From Saprospiraceae bacterium (GTDB lineage: Bacteria > Bacteroidota > Bacteroidia > Chitinophagales > Saprospiraceae), in NCBI GenBank assembly GCA_021739645.1, contig JAIPBL010000015.1:1-64000 (forward strand): a DNA stretch of 64,000 nucleotides, given 5' to 3'. This document shows positions 37,568 to 45,713 of the stretch, piece after piece (within the stretch, counting starts at the first letter, position 1; every line of letters starts with the position of its first letter). Below the pieces are notes generated by a model. The model had not been told where the DNA came from. It ran no database searches and worked only from the letters and a program-made list of their open reading frames with translations. A program made the position numbers and the translations under genes.

Positions 37568-38167
37568 CTATTTTTTTGTTGCCTCGGCATTGACAACGCC
37601 TCCACTGATTTTTTCGCCGTCTTTGTACTCGTATTTCATGATGACCTCGCCTTTGTCGTTGTAAAAAATATTCTCGCCATCGAGCTTGTTATGCTTGTAG
37701 TTAAGCTCCTGCTGGACTACGTCCCTACCCTCGTAGTATTTTTTGAAATTGCCTTCTAAAATGCCCTCGACGAAGGTGCCCTCCTCCGTTTTTCGGATGT
37801 TTTTAAGCTTTGCAAAACGTCCATTCAGCACATTGTTGGTGTAACTGCACATGTGCTCCAAGTGGCCGTATTGTCCAAACTCGAACATCGGGCCGTTTGG
37901 CACCCCGTTCACATAGTTAGTAACAGATGCCGGCACGTCCCTGTCTTTGTGGTAAATGACCCACATGCCGTGCTTGTGGCCGTTGAGAATAGTACCCTCC
38001 TCCTTGATTTTACCTTTCACATCGGACAAGGTCGCCCTTTTCATGTCGGAACCGGGGATGTCAACAATGACAAAATCTTCAAGGTCAAGGGCTTGTGAAG
38101 TGGCTGGTTTTTGCTGGCAAGCGGTCAGAAAACCAACGAAAAAAGTCAGGAGAATTAAGATGCGCAT
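37568..38167 (-). CDS. MORN-repeat (YwqK-type) lipoprotein
   Basis: A 199-residue predicted lipoprotein: hydrophobic leader and lipobox LTAC near residue 17. The rest consists of MORN/YwqK-like beta-hairpin units (LNGHKHGMWVIYH, VNGVPNGPMFEFG, LNGRFAKL, LEGNFKKYYEG, LDGENIFYNDKGE). Databases often call such proteins YwqK-family antitoxins, but the repeats alone do not show that role and no toxin is adjacent. The start at 38167 is chosen for the lipobox and because an upstream start would overlap the TfoX-like stop. Function unknown. Confidence 0.8.
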   Translation of the reverse strand: MRILILLTFFVGFLTACQQKPATSQALDLEDFVIVDIPGSDMKRATLSDVKGKIKEEGTILNGHKHGMWVIYHKDRDVPASVTNYVNGVPNGPMFEFGQYGHLEHMCSYTNNVLNGRFAKLKNIRKTEEGTFVEGILEGNFKKYYEGRDVVQQELNYKHNKLDGENIFYNDKGEVIMKYEYKDGEKISGGVVNAEATKK

Positions 38168-38214
38168 GTCTGGATGATTGAAAATAAAATTGGAAAATAG
38201 CAACGGTTGGTTCT

Positions 38215-38568
38215 TCAAATGGCCTTTTTTCGCTTGGGCTTCTTGATTTCCGCCTTCTGGGCAAACTCAATGCCAGTCTCTAGCCACTCCTGCAATTGCT
38301 CCTCCGTCTCAAAACCCGGTTTTTCAACTTGAACGAATCCTTTCATCACCCGCCCGGTAAAGTCCATCTCCTTTGCAAAAGGCAATTGAAGCGCTGCCTC
38401 GTATTGCGCTGGGATGACACGAACCATCAGTTCGTCCTTGATGATGCCAACCGACATCTTGCCGTTAATCATGTAGGCAAGCCCACCAAACATTTTTTTC
38501 TCAACTACATCGGTACGGTAGTTAAGTGCAAAGCTGATTCGTTTCGCCAAGTCTTCGCAGTAGGCCAT
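38215..38568 (-). CDS. TfoX N-terminal-domain protein
   Basis: A 117-residue protein whose whole length is a TfoX_N domain: KKMFGGLAYMINGKMSVGII and LMVRVIPAQYEAAL are the core. In gamma-proteobacteria the full TfoX/Sxy protein activates competence genes, but stand-alone N-terminal domains are widespread and unassigned. The Lys-rich C-terminus (KKPKRKK) may bind nucleic acid. Located upstream of, and in the same direction as, the MORN lipoprotein. Confidence 0.88.
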   Translation of the reverse strand: MAYCEDLAKRISFALNYRTDVVEKKMFGGLAYMINGKMSVGIIKDELMVRVIPAQYEAALQLPFAKEMDFTGRVMKGFVQVEKPGFETEEQLQEWLETGIEFAQKAEIKKPKRKKAI

Positions 38569-38624
38569 CTCTGGTTAATGTTGAGTTGATTCTTTTGTCA
38601 AAAGTAAACCGCACTCCGGTCCTT

Positions 38625-38674
38625 CTCCTGTGAGGAAAGAGGTGGGGATGCGAACTCCCCGCTCCACACAGGAG
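38625..38674. repeat. Large intergenic stem-loop between the response regulator and TfoX-like gene
   Basis: Outer arms CTCCTGTG (38625-38632) and CACAGGAG (38667-38674) enclose an inner GGGGA...TCCCC pair. It lies 15 bp past the minus-strand response regulator stop. No T run, so its role as terminator or REP-like element is uncertain. Confidence 0.6.
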
Positions 38675-38688
38675 AGGGGCTGGACGAG

Positions 38689-39414
38689 TTACCGTTGATG
38701 GTTCAGCAGCCGCATCAAATCTTCCAGGTTCGATTCACTCACTGGAATCTCGGCTGCACCGATGCTTATCTGGTGGCTTCTGATGGACTCCACTTTGTGC
38801 ACATTTACAATATAGGATTTGTGAACCCTGAAAAACTGCTTATCCGGCAATTTTTCCTCAATGCCTTTCAGGGTTGATTTTGTCAAAACAGGTCGCTTGG
38901 CCGTGGTCAAAAATATCTTCACATAATCCTTCATGCCTTCAATATGCGTGATGTCGTCCACCAAGATTTTCACCAGCGCATACTCCACGTTCACAAAAAA
39001 GTGCCTAGGCGCAATGTTGGTTTGCTCCGCAACAACAGGGGGTTTCTGCCTGAGTTGCCAGTTCTCATAAGCCTTTAAGGCTGCTTTCGTGAAACGCTCC
39101 ATGCTCACAGGTTTCAACAGGTAGTCCACCACTTCCAGGTCGTAGCTCTCCACGGCATAGTTGGCATAAGCCGTCACGAAAATGACCATCGGCTTTTCCC
39201 GCAAACTGGCAAGGAACTTCGTGCCCAACATACCCGGCATCTGAATGTCGAGAAACATCAAATCCACCTCTTCCCGTTGCAGCACCTCCATCGCCTCGAA
39301 CGGGTTTTTACAAGTGGCCACCAAGTCCAAAAAAGGCAATTGCTGCACGTTCTCCTCGATGAGCTTTCGAGCGAGGCTCTCGTCGTCAACGGCGATGCAT
39401 TTTAGTTTAGTCAT
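38689..39414 (-). CDS. LytTR-family response regulator
   Basis: A 241-residue regulator. The receiver domain holds the acidic pair D10-D11, the phospho-acceptor D56 in MFLDIQMPGM, and the conserved T and K in FVTAYA and LLKPVS. The C-terminal LytTR DNA-binding domain (about 135-240) contains IEGMKDYVKIFL and FFRVHKSYIVNV. Expected to be phosphorylated by the LytS-type kinase encoded upstream at 40523-41551, with an aldo-keto reductase gene in between. Regulated genes cannot be read from sequence, though the neighbouring receptor gene is a possible target. Confidence 0.95.
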   Translation of the reverse strand: MTKLKCIAVDDESLARKLIEENVQQLPFLDLVATCKNPFEAMEVLQREEVDLMFLDIQMPGMLGTKFLASLREKPMVIFVTAYANYAVESYDLEVVDYLLKPVSMERFTKAALKAYENWQLRQKPPVVAEQTNIAPRHFFVNVEYALVKILVDDITHIEGMKDYVKIFLTTAKRPVLTKSTLKGIEEKLPDKQFFRVHKSYIVNVHKVESIRSHQISIGAAEIPVSESNLEDLMRLLNHQR

Positions 39415-39428
39415 TGGTCAATAATTTC

Positions 39429-40442
39429 CTAAATCCACTTCGCAATTTCATTTAGTTCTGCTGGTGAAAATTCCAAATTATCCAAACAACCGATATTGTC
39501 GAGCATCTGTTTTGGGCTGCTTGCACCGACGAGCACCGTGGTAATTCGGGGGTCCTTCAAAAGCCAGGCAACGGCCATTTGGGCCAGGGATTGGCCTCGT
39601 TGCTTCGCAATTTCGTTGAGGTTCCGCACTTTTTCGAGCAATTCAGGTGTCAGTTTGTCTTTCGTCAAATACCGCCCATCTTTCACCATCCGGGAGTCTT
39701 CCGGCAAGCCCTTCAGGTATTTGTCGGTGAGAATGCCTTGCTCTAACGGACTAAACGCAATCGCTCCAACGCCTTGTTTTTCCAAAACATCGAGCAATCC
39801 GCCTTCCACCCAGCGGTCGAACATGCTGTACCTAGGCTGATGGATGAGCAGTGGCGTACCGAGGCTCCGCAAAATTTCAGTAGCTCGGTCAGCCTCAGCA
39901 GGCTGATACTGCGAGATTCCAACATATAAAGCCTTGCCCTGCCGAACGATATGGTCGAGCGCAGCCATTGTTTCTTCGAGTGGCGTATCCGGGTCTGGGC
40001 GGTGGTGATAAAAAATATCAACGTAATCAACGCCCATGCGTCGCAAGCTTTGGTCGAGGCTGGCGATGAGGTATTTTCGTGAGCCGAGCGTGCCGTAAGG
40101 GCCGGGCCACATGTCCCAACCTGCTTTGGTGGACAAAATCAGTTCGTCCCGGTAGGGTTTCCAGTCTTGTCGGAACAATCGCCCAAAACTCTCCTCGGCA
40201 GCACCATAAGGCGGGCCGTAGTTGTTGGCGAGGTCAAAATGAGTGATACCGTGGTCGAAAGAGATTCGCAGAATGCTACGACCATTTTCGAGGTTGTCGG
40301 TATGTCCGAAGTTGTGCCAGAGGCCAACAGAAAGCATGGGCAGCAGCAACCCGCTTTTCCCACAGCGGCGATATTGCATCTTGTCATAGCGGGTATCGCT
40401 GGCCCGGTAATGGCCGGGGTCGTATTTGTCGTTGATTTTCAT
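39429..40442 (-). CDS. Aldo-keto reductase, L-glyceraldehyde 3-phosphate reductase type
   Basis: A 337-residue TIM-barrel reductase. The family residues are visible in THFDLANNYGPPYGAAE (Asp and catalytic Tyr), STKAGW (Lys) and YHHRPDPDTPLEE (His). SVGLWHNFG and the cofactor-binding end VLVGASSPKQM place it with YghZ/AKR14-type enzymes that reduce L-glyceraldehyde 3-phosphate and methylglyoxal with NADPH. It lies 14 bp upstream of the response regulator and 80 bp downstream of the kinase, all on one strand, so the three are probably co-transcribed. Function in detoxification inferred from the family. Confidence 0.93.
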   Translation of the reverse strand: MKINDKYDPGHYRASDTRYDKMQYRRCGKSGLLLPMLSVGLWHNFGHTDNLENGRSILRISFDHGITHFDLANNYGPPYGAAEESFGRLFRQDWKPYRDELILSTKAGWDMWPGPYGTLGSRKYLIASLDQSLRRMGVDYVDIFYHHRPDPDTPLEETMAALDHIVRQGKALYVGISQYQPAEADRATEILRSLGTPLLIHQPRYSMFDRWVEGGLLDVLEKQGVGAIAFSPLEQGILTDKYLKGLPEDSRMVKDGRYLTKDKLTPELLEKVRNLNEIAKQRGQSLAQMAVAWLLKDPRITTVLVGASSPKQMLDNIGCLDNLEFSPAELNEIAKWI

Positions 40443-40522
40443 CGAATCACAAGATTTTAGAAGTACGGTGAAGGTGGGGAAATCGAATGGGATTTTGAGC
40501 AGCCAAAAGAGAAAAAACGGAA

Positions 40523-41551
40523 TTAGGCATGTAATTCAATGGACATTTTCACCTCAAACCATTCTCCATTCCTGCCGGTATTAAGCACATGTTTGTTGGG
40601 GTAAAGCAGTTCGAGGCGGCGCTGCACATTTCGCAAGCCAATTCCAGAAGCATTGTCCTTGTCCTCCGAAGCATTCCCAGCGGTTTTGTTTTTCACAGAA
40701 AAGGTCAGCAGTTTTTCTTCAATTCTTAATTGAATATCAATGATGGGTTCTGCTATCAGTCCAACGCCATGCTTGAAGGCATTTTCCACGAAAGGAATCA
40801 TCAGCATGGGCTCGATGAGTTGGGAGCCGGGGCTTCCTTCAATGTTCATCCTGATGTCCACATCTTCTTCAAACCGGATTTTTTGCAATTCAACGTAGTT
40901 TTTCAAATACTCCAACTCTTTGCCCAATGACACCTGCGCATCGCCGGATTCATAAAGTAGGTACCGCATCAGTTCCGAGAGCTTGATGGTCACGGACTCT
41001 GCCTGGTTCGATTTTGAGCGGATGAGGTAAACGATGCTGTTGAGCACATTGAAAATGAAATGCGGGCTAATTTGAGAGCGGAGAAATGATAGCTCAGATT
41101 TGAGCCGCTCCTCCTGTTCTTGTTGCCTAATCTTTTCTTGCTGTAGCAATAGCTGGATAAATCCGTAACCAGTACTGATGGCCGTCACAAACAAAACAGG
41201 AACCACTGCCCAAAAAGCACTATGGTGCCGCTTTATGAGTTCGCTTGGTACAATCCATTCCTTGAAATAATTTTGAAATAAAGCAAAAACCACAATTAGG
41301 CCGAGCAGCGAGAGCAGGTAGGTGGCCATTCCTTTGCGCCGAAAAACACTGGGAATGAGCCAATCGGAATTGAGCAGGAACAAGGGGATATTTGTAAGCG
41401 CAACAGGTATGATTGCAATCGTAAACCTGTATCCACGCTCATTATCAGCATTGTTGAGGATGGGCAGACCAATCCAAACCGACCAAAGGACGAGGTGGAA
41501 GACGAGCTTGAAAAGCTGGTCGGACGATATTTTTGTACCCAAAATTTTCAT
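40523..41551 (-). CDS. LytS/YehU-type sensor histidine kinase
   Basis: A 342-residue membrane kinase. Four hydrophobic segments occupy about residues 10-150, followed by a short coiled coil and the His_kinase domain with SQISPHFIFNVLN (phospho-acceptor His) and a HATPase region with MLMIPFVENAFKHGV and GIGLRNVQRRLELLY. No separate sensory domain outside the membrane block. The start at 41551 is preferred over a longer form beginning at 41587. It is the presumed partner of the LytTR regulator, though separated from it by an aldo-keto reductase gene. Confidence 0.93.
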   Translation of the reverse strand: MKILGTKISSDQLFKLVFHLVLWSVWIGLPILNNADNERGYRFTIAIIPVALTNIPLFLLNSDWLIPSVFRRKGMATYLLSLLGLIVVFALFQNYFKEWIVPSELIKRHHSAFWAVVPVLFVTAISTGYGFIQLLLQQEKIRQQEQEERLKSELSFLRSQISPHFIFNVLNSIVYLIRSKSNQAESVTIKLSELMRYLLYESGDAQVSLGKELEYLKNYVELQKIRFEEDVDIRMNIEGSPGSQLIEPMLMIPFVENAFKHGVGLIAEPIIDIQLRIEEKLLTFSVKNKTAGNASEDKDNASGIGLRNVQRRLELLYPNKHVLNTGRNGEWFEVKMSIELHA

Positions 41552-41806
41552 GTGCGAATTCGTGGTTTCTATTCCGAATTGGCCCAAAATTAAGCTATTC
41601 GCTCACCCATTCGTTTGCGAAGCGACTAAGAAAGGCAATGTGGCGATAAAAGCTGTGATTCTGGCACCTAGTCACCTTAAATCTGTCAAAATCGGCATAG
41701 CTGCTGTTTTCATCTCCTCATATTCATGGTATGGCGATAACCTTTTTCCGCTTAGGGCGTTTCCTAGACCTTTGCCTACTGCAAGTAAAATCACCTAACT
41801 ATTATC

Positions 41807-44404
41807 ATGAAAAAATCACTTTTCTTATCCCTCCAATCTATTTGTAAACCAATCTTCTTTTTCCTGCTTGTTTTGTGCGCTTCACAACTGACTGCCCAGA
41901 ACTGGCCGGGCGCACCCGGTGGAGGGGGTGGCATGGGCAGTGGCCAACAAATGAACATTGGCCATCTCTATGGTAAAATTGTGGATGAAAACAACAAGGG
42001 CGTCGGCTACGCCACGGTCCAGCTTTACAAAATGCAGTTCGACACCCTCTCAAAGTCAATGAACGAGGTGATGCTAACTGGCCAAATCACCGAGGACAAC
42101 GGCGACTTCAGCCTTGAAAAACTGCCCGTCATGGGGGATTTCAACCTTAAAATCTCCTTTATTGGCTATGCAGAACTGACCCAGAAGGTCAGTTTTGGGT
42201 TCAAACCGGGTGGCGGCATGCCTGCTGGCGGTTTTGACAAGGACCTCGGCAATATCAAACTCGTTAATTCTGCTCAAACACTGGCCGAAGTGACAGTAAC
42301 CGCCGAGGCCGCACAGGCGACTTTGGCCCTCGACAAAAAAGTGTACCGAGTTGACAAGGACGCCTCCGCAGCTGGTGGCAATGCACAAGATGCCCTCAAA
42401 AACGTTCCTTCGCTTTCAGTTGACCTTGATGGAAATGTTGCGCTGCGCAATGGTTCACCGCAAATCTTTGTCGATGGCCGACCGACCACCCTCAGCCTCG
42501 ACCAAATCTCAGCGGATGCCATCGAAAGTGTGGAAGTCATCACCAACCCATCTGCGAAATACGACGCTGGCGGCGGCACGGCTGGCATCATCAACATCAT
42601 TTTGAAAAAAGAAAAACGCCTGGGCTACAACGGTAACGTGCGGGTCGGCACCGACACCCGCAAGGGCTACAACCTCGGTGGCGACGTGAATGCTCGTGCG
42701 GACAAGACCAATATGTTTGTAAGTGGAAGTCTCAACCGCATGAAACGCTTCTCCAATGGAGAAACATACCGAGATAACCTGAGCGGTGAGCCGCTGACCA
42801 GCGTTACCCAAATCGCCGATGGCACCATGAACGGTTACTACGCAAATGGTCGAGCTGGTTTTGACTGGTTCATGGACAACCGGAATACGCTGACCCTTTC
42901 GGGCAGTTACACCCGTGGCCATTTTGAGCCAAAAGACGAGCTGACAGCCACCACCGACTCACTTTACGCCGTGCCGACTTTCAGTGAATACGTGCGGAAT
43001 ACCCAACAGGACCGCAACTTTCGCAACCTCGGCACTTCGGTTCAATTCAAACATTTGTTTCCAAAAGTGGGCGCAGAATGGACGGCAGATGTCAACTATA
43101 ATCGGGTACGGTTCAAAGGAAACAGCGATTACTTGACTGTTTACGACACTGGAAATCAGTTTGTAGAGTTGCAAAGTGGCGATGGAAAGGGCCAATTCAT
43201 GACATTCCAGACCGACGTTGTGAACCCCTTGAACGACAAGATGAAGTTGGAAGGGGGGGTACGTGCTGCTTTGCGCCGAAACAAAAACGACAACTACAAC
43301 GCCCATCTTGATGAATTGGGTATCGAGGTTCAAGACTCATCACAGGCTGACCATTACAAATTCAGTGATGATGTTTACGCTGCTTATGGCCAGTTCAGTC
43401 ACCAGTTTGAAACTTGGGGCTATCAAGTCGGACTGAGGGCTGAGAGCAGTTTGTATCAAGGTTCTTTGACCGACCAAGATTCTTCGTTTTCCATCGGCTT
43501 CCCTTTCAGCTTGTTTCCCAGCATGTTCTTGACAAAAAAACTGAACGACCTCGACAACATCCAAATCGCCTATACCCGCAGAATCAACCGCCCGAATTTT
43601 TTTCAGACCATGCCATTCACGGACTACTCCAATAAAGAAACGCTCCGCCGTGGCAACCCAGAACTGGAGCCTGAATTTGCGAATTCGGTGGAGGTCTCGT
43701 ACCAAAATATTTTCAAAAACGGCCACAACTTGCTCCTCTCCGTTTATTATAAACGCAATTCAAATTTGATAACCTCTCAGTTTGAATCTGGCGAAAACCT
43801 GGAGGGAAACATTGTACCATTAATCACCTACGGCAACTCTAAAAGTAGCCAAGCCTATGGCGCAGAGGCTACCCTGAAAAATACGTTTTTCAAAATAATT
43901 GACCTGACCACCAACGTCAATGTTTACCAGTCGCAGGTGGATGCTACCAATTTTGCCGAAGGCGTGAAAATTGACCAGTTGAGTTGGTTTTTGAAGGAAA
44001 ACCTGCAAATCAAATTGCCCGCTGGCCTTTCCATTCAATTGACCGGTGAGTACCGCAGCAAAGCCTCCTTTACCCCGGACAGTGGCAACCGGATGCCTTG
44101 GCAGCCCGGCCCGACCAACACGGCACAAGGCTACACGCTTTCCAATTGGTTCGTGGATGCTGCCATCCGCAAGGATATACTGAAGAAAAAAGGCTCGCTT
44201 ACGGTGAACGTCAGCGACATCTTCAAAACCCGCAGGAACGGTACATACACCGAATCTGGCTTGTTCATTTTACAGGATTACCGCTACCGTGACCCACAGG
44301 TTTTCCGCATCAACTTCTCCTACCGTTTTGGTAAAATGGACACTTCCTTGTTCAAGCGCAAAAACATGCGGATGAACATGCAGGGCAACGACATGATGGG
44401 GTAA
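41807..44404 (+). CDS. TonB-dependent receptor-like outer-membrane beta-barrel protein
   Basis: An 865-residue outer-membrane protein. A signal peptide (ends LTAQ, residue about 30) precedes a Gly-rich stretch, a CarboxypepD_reg-like beta domain (about 45-150), a plug domain (DALKNVPSLSVDLDGNVALRNGSPQIFVDGRP) and a C-terminal barrel whose last strand is FRINFSYRFGKMD. This matches the Bacteroidota OMP_b-brl_3 receptor type. Substrate unknown; no SusD partner is adjacent, so a glycan-uptake role is not supported. Energised by TonB. Divergent from the histidine kinase gene, which may regulate it. A perfect terminator follows. Confidence 0.92.
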   Translation: MKKSLFLSLQSICKPIFFFLLVLCASQLTAQNWPGAPGGGGGMGSGQQMNIGHLYGKIVDENNKGVGYATVQLYKMQFDTLSKSMNEVMLTGQITEDNGDFSLEKLPVMGDFNLKISFIGYAELTQKVSFGFKPGGGMPAGGFDKDLGNIKLVNSAQTLAEVTVTAEAAQATLALDKKVYRVDKDASAAGGNAQDALKNVPSLSVDLDGNVALRNGSPQIFVDGRPTTLSLDQISADAIESVEVITNPSAKYDAGGGTAGIINIILKKEKRLGYNGNVRVGTDTRKGYNLGGDVNARADKTNMFVSGSLNRMKRFSNGETYRDNLSGEPLTSVTQIADGTMNGYYANGRAGFDWFMDNRNTLTLSGSYTRGHFEPKDELTATTDSLYAVPTFSEYVRNTQQDRNFRNLGTSVQFKHLFPKVGAEWTADVNYNRVRFKGNSDYLTVYDTGNQFVELQSGDGKGQFMTFQTDVVNPLNDKMKLEGGVRAALRRNKNDNYNAHLDELGIEVQDSSQADHYKFSDDVYAAYGQFSHQFETWGYQVGLRAESSLYQGSLTDQDSSFSIGFPFSLFPSMFLTKKLNDLDNIQIAYTRRINRPNFFQTMPFTDYSNKETLRRGNPELEPEFANSVEVSYQNIFKNGHNLLLSVYYKRNSNLITSQFESGENLEGNIVPLITYGNSKSSQAYGAEATLKNTFFKIIDLTTNVNVYQSQVDATNFAEGVKIDQLSWFLKENLQIKLPAGLSIQLTGEYRSKASFTPDSGNRMPWQPGPTNTAQGYTLSNWFVDAAIRKDILKKKGSLTVNVSDIFKTRRNGTYTESGLFILQDYRYRDPQVFRINFSYRFGKMDTSLFKRKNMRMNMQGNDMMG

Positions 44405-44422
44405 GAGGTTTGAGGTAATGAG

Positions 44423-44466
44423 GTCTGAGGTAGGGGCGGACTGCCAATACCTCAGACTTTTTTTTA
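44423..44466 (+). terminator. Rho-independent terminator after the receptor gene
   Basis: GTCTGAGGTA (44423-44432) pairs exactly with TACCTCAGAC (44448-44457), followed by nine T. Confidence 0.93.
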
Positions 44467-44530
44467 TTGATGTTGGGAAAAAAGTTTATCCTTGCTTTGC
44501 GTTTATTCAAAAAAACAAAAAACGATTCAC

Positions 44531-45028
44531 ATGAAAAAGAAAATTCTATTGGGCCTTCTGGCTGTCCTAGTTATCATCCAATTCTTCAAACCCGAACGAA
44601 ACCTTTCCGGCGATGAAACCTACGGCGTGGCAACCAAGTATCCGGTGCCAGATGATGTGAATGCTATCCTGAAAAGCGCATGTAACGATTGCCACAGCAA
44701 CAAGACCGAATACCCTTGGTATGCCAATATTCAGCCATCAGCTTGGTGGCTCAACAGCCATGTGAAGGGAGGCAAGCAACACTTGAATTTCTCAACTTTC
44801 ACCAAATCTCGAGTAGCGGTGCAAAACCACAAGTTTGAAGAGGTGATAGATATGGTAAAGAAAAAGGAAATGCCCATCAGCAGCTACACTTGGTTTGGCT
44901 TGCATCCAGAGGCCAAGTTGACTGACGAACAGCGAGCAGTCATCACAGGTTGGGCGCAAGCCAATATGGACAGCTTGAAGGCCAATTACCCGGCTGATAG
45001 TTTGGTGATGAAAAGGCGGAAAAATTAA
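44531..45028 (+). CDS. Haem-binding domain protein (Haem_bd, CxxCH)
   Basis: A 165-residue protein with an N-terminal membrane/signal segment (about 4-20) and a single c-type haem motif CNDCH at residues 51-55, followed by NKTEYPWYANIQPSAWWLNSHV, characteristic of the haem-binding domain family found in Bacteroidota. Expected to sit in the periplasm attached to the inner membrane, with haem covalently bound by the cytochrome c maturation system. Redox partner unknown. The start at 44531 places the membrane segment at the N-terminus. Lies 28 bp before the methyltransferase gene. Confidence 0.9.
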   Translation: MKKKILLGLLAVLVIIQFFKPERNLSGDETYGVATKYPVPDDVNAILKSACNDCHSNKTEYPWYANIQPSAWWLNSHVKGGKQHLNFSTFTKSRVAVQNHKFEEVIDMVKKKEMPISSYTWFGLHPEAKLTDEQRAVITGWAQANMDSLKANYPADSLVMKRRKN

Positions 45029-45056
45029 CTACACTGTTTTTCTAGCCAACTTCTTC

Positions 45057-45695
45057 ATGGATTCCAAGTCCAATACCCTCCAAGTTTGGAATAATATCGC
45101 CGCCGCCTATCAAGACAAATTCATGGACTTGGACTTGTACGATGATAGTTACGACGCTTTAATTCGGCTGATTGAAAAAAGAAATCCCAGCATCTTCGAA
45201 ATCGGCTGCGGCCCGGGCAACATCACGAGGTACTTACTGAAAAGACGGCCCGACTTTCAAATCACAGGAATTGACCTAGCGCCAAACATGGTCAAACTGG
45301 CCGCAGAAAACAACCCAACAGCTCGGTTCGAGGTCATGGATTGCCGGGCAATCGGCAGCCTCAACGACCGCTACCATGCCATTGTCTGCGGCTTTTGCCT
45401 ACCTTATTTATCAAAAGAAGAAACTGCAAAACTGATGAAAGATAGCGCCGCCCTGCTCAACACTGGCGGCCTGTTTTATTGCAGCGCAATAGAAGACGAT
45501 TACGAAAAATCCGGCCTCGAAACCAGCAGCGACGGGCAGCACACCATGTATATTTATTGCCACCAAGCCGATTTCCTGATAGCAAGTCTAAATGAAAGTG
45601 GTTTTGAAATTGCCCACGAATTTCGAAAAGTCTATCCAAAATCCGATAGCACGACAGCTACCCACCTGATTCTCATTGCGAGGAAAAACGGATGA
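45057..45695 (+). CDS. Class I SAM-dependent methyltransferase
   Basis: A 212-residue protein with the Rossmann methyltransferase motifs: FEIGCGPGNITRYL (motif I, about residues 46-59), GIDLAPNMVKLA (acidic end of strand 2) and YHAIVCGFCLPYL (motif IV region). Substrate cannot be inferred. It starts 28 bp after the haem-binding gene in the same direction and converges with the GH3 gene, with an 18-bp gap. Confidence 0.9.
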   Translation: MDSKSNTLQVWNNIAAAYQDKFMDLDLYDDSYDALIRLIEKRNPSIFEIGCGPGNITRYLLKRRPDFQITGIDLAPNMVKLAAENNPTARFEVMDCRAIGSLNDRYHAIVCGFCLPYLSKEETAKLMKDSAALLNTGGLFYCSAIEDDYEKSGLETSSDGQHTMYIYCHQADFLIASLNESGFEIAHEFRKVYPKSDSTTATHLILIARKNG

Positions 45696-45713
45696 TTAGG
45701 GGTAGGTCATTGG

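Noticed and set aside
37568..38167. YwqK antitoxin of a toxin-antitoxin pair
   Set aside because: Only the MORN-like repeats are visible. The protein has a lipobox and no toxin gene is adjacent.
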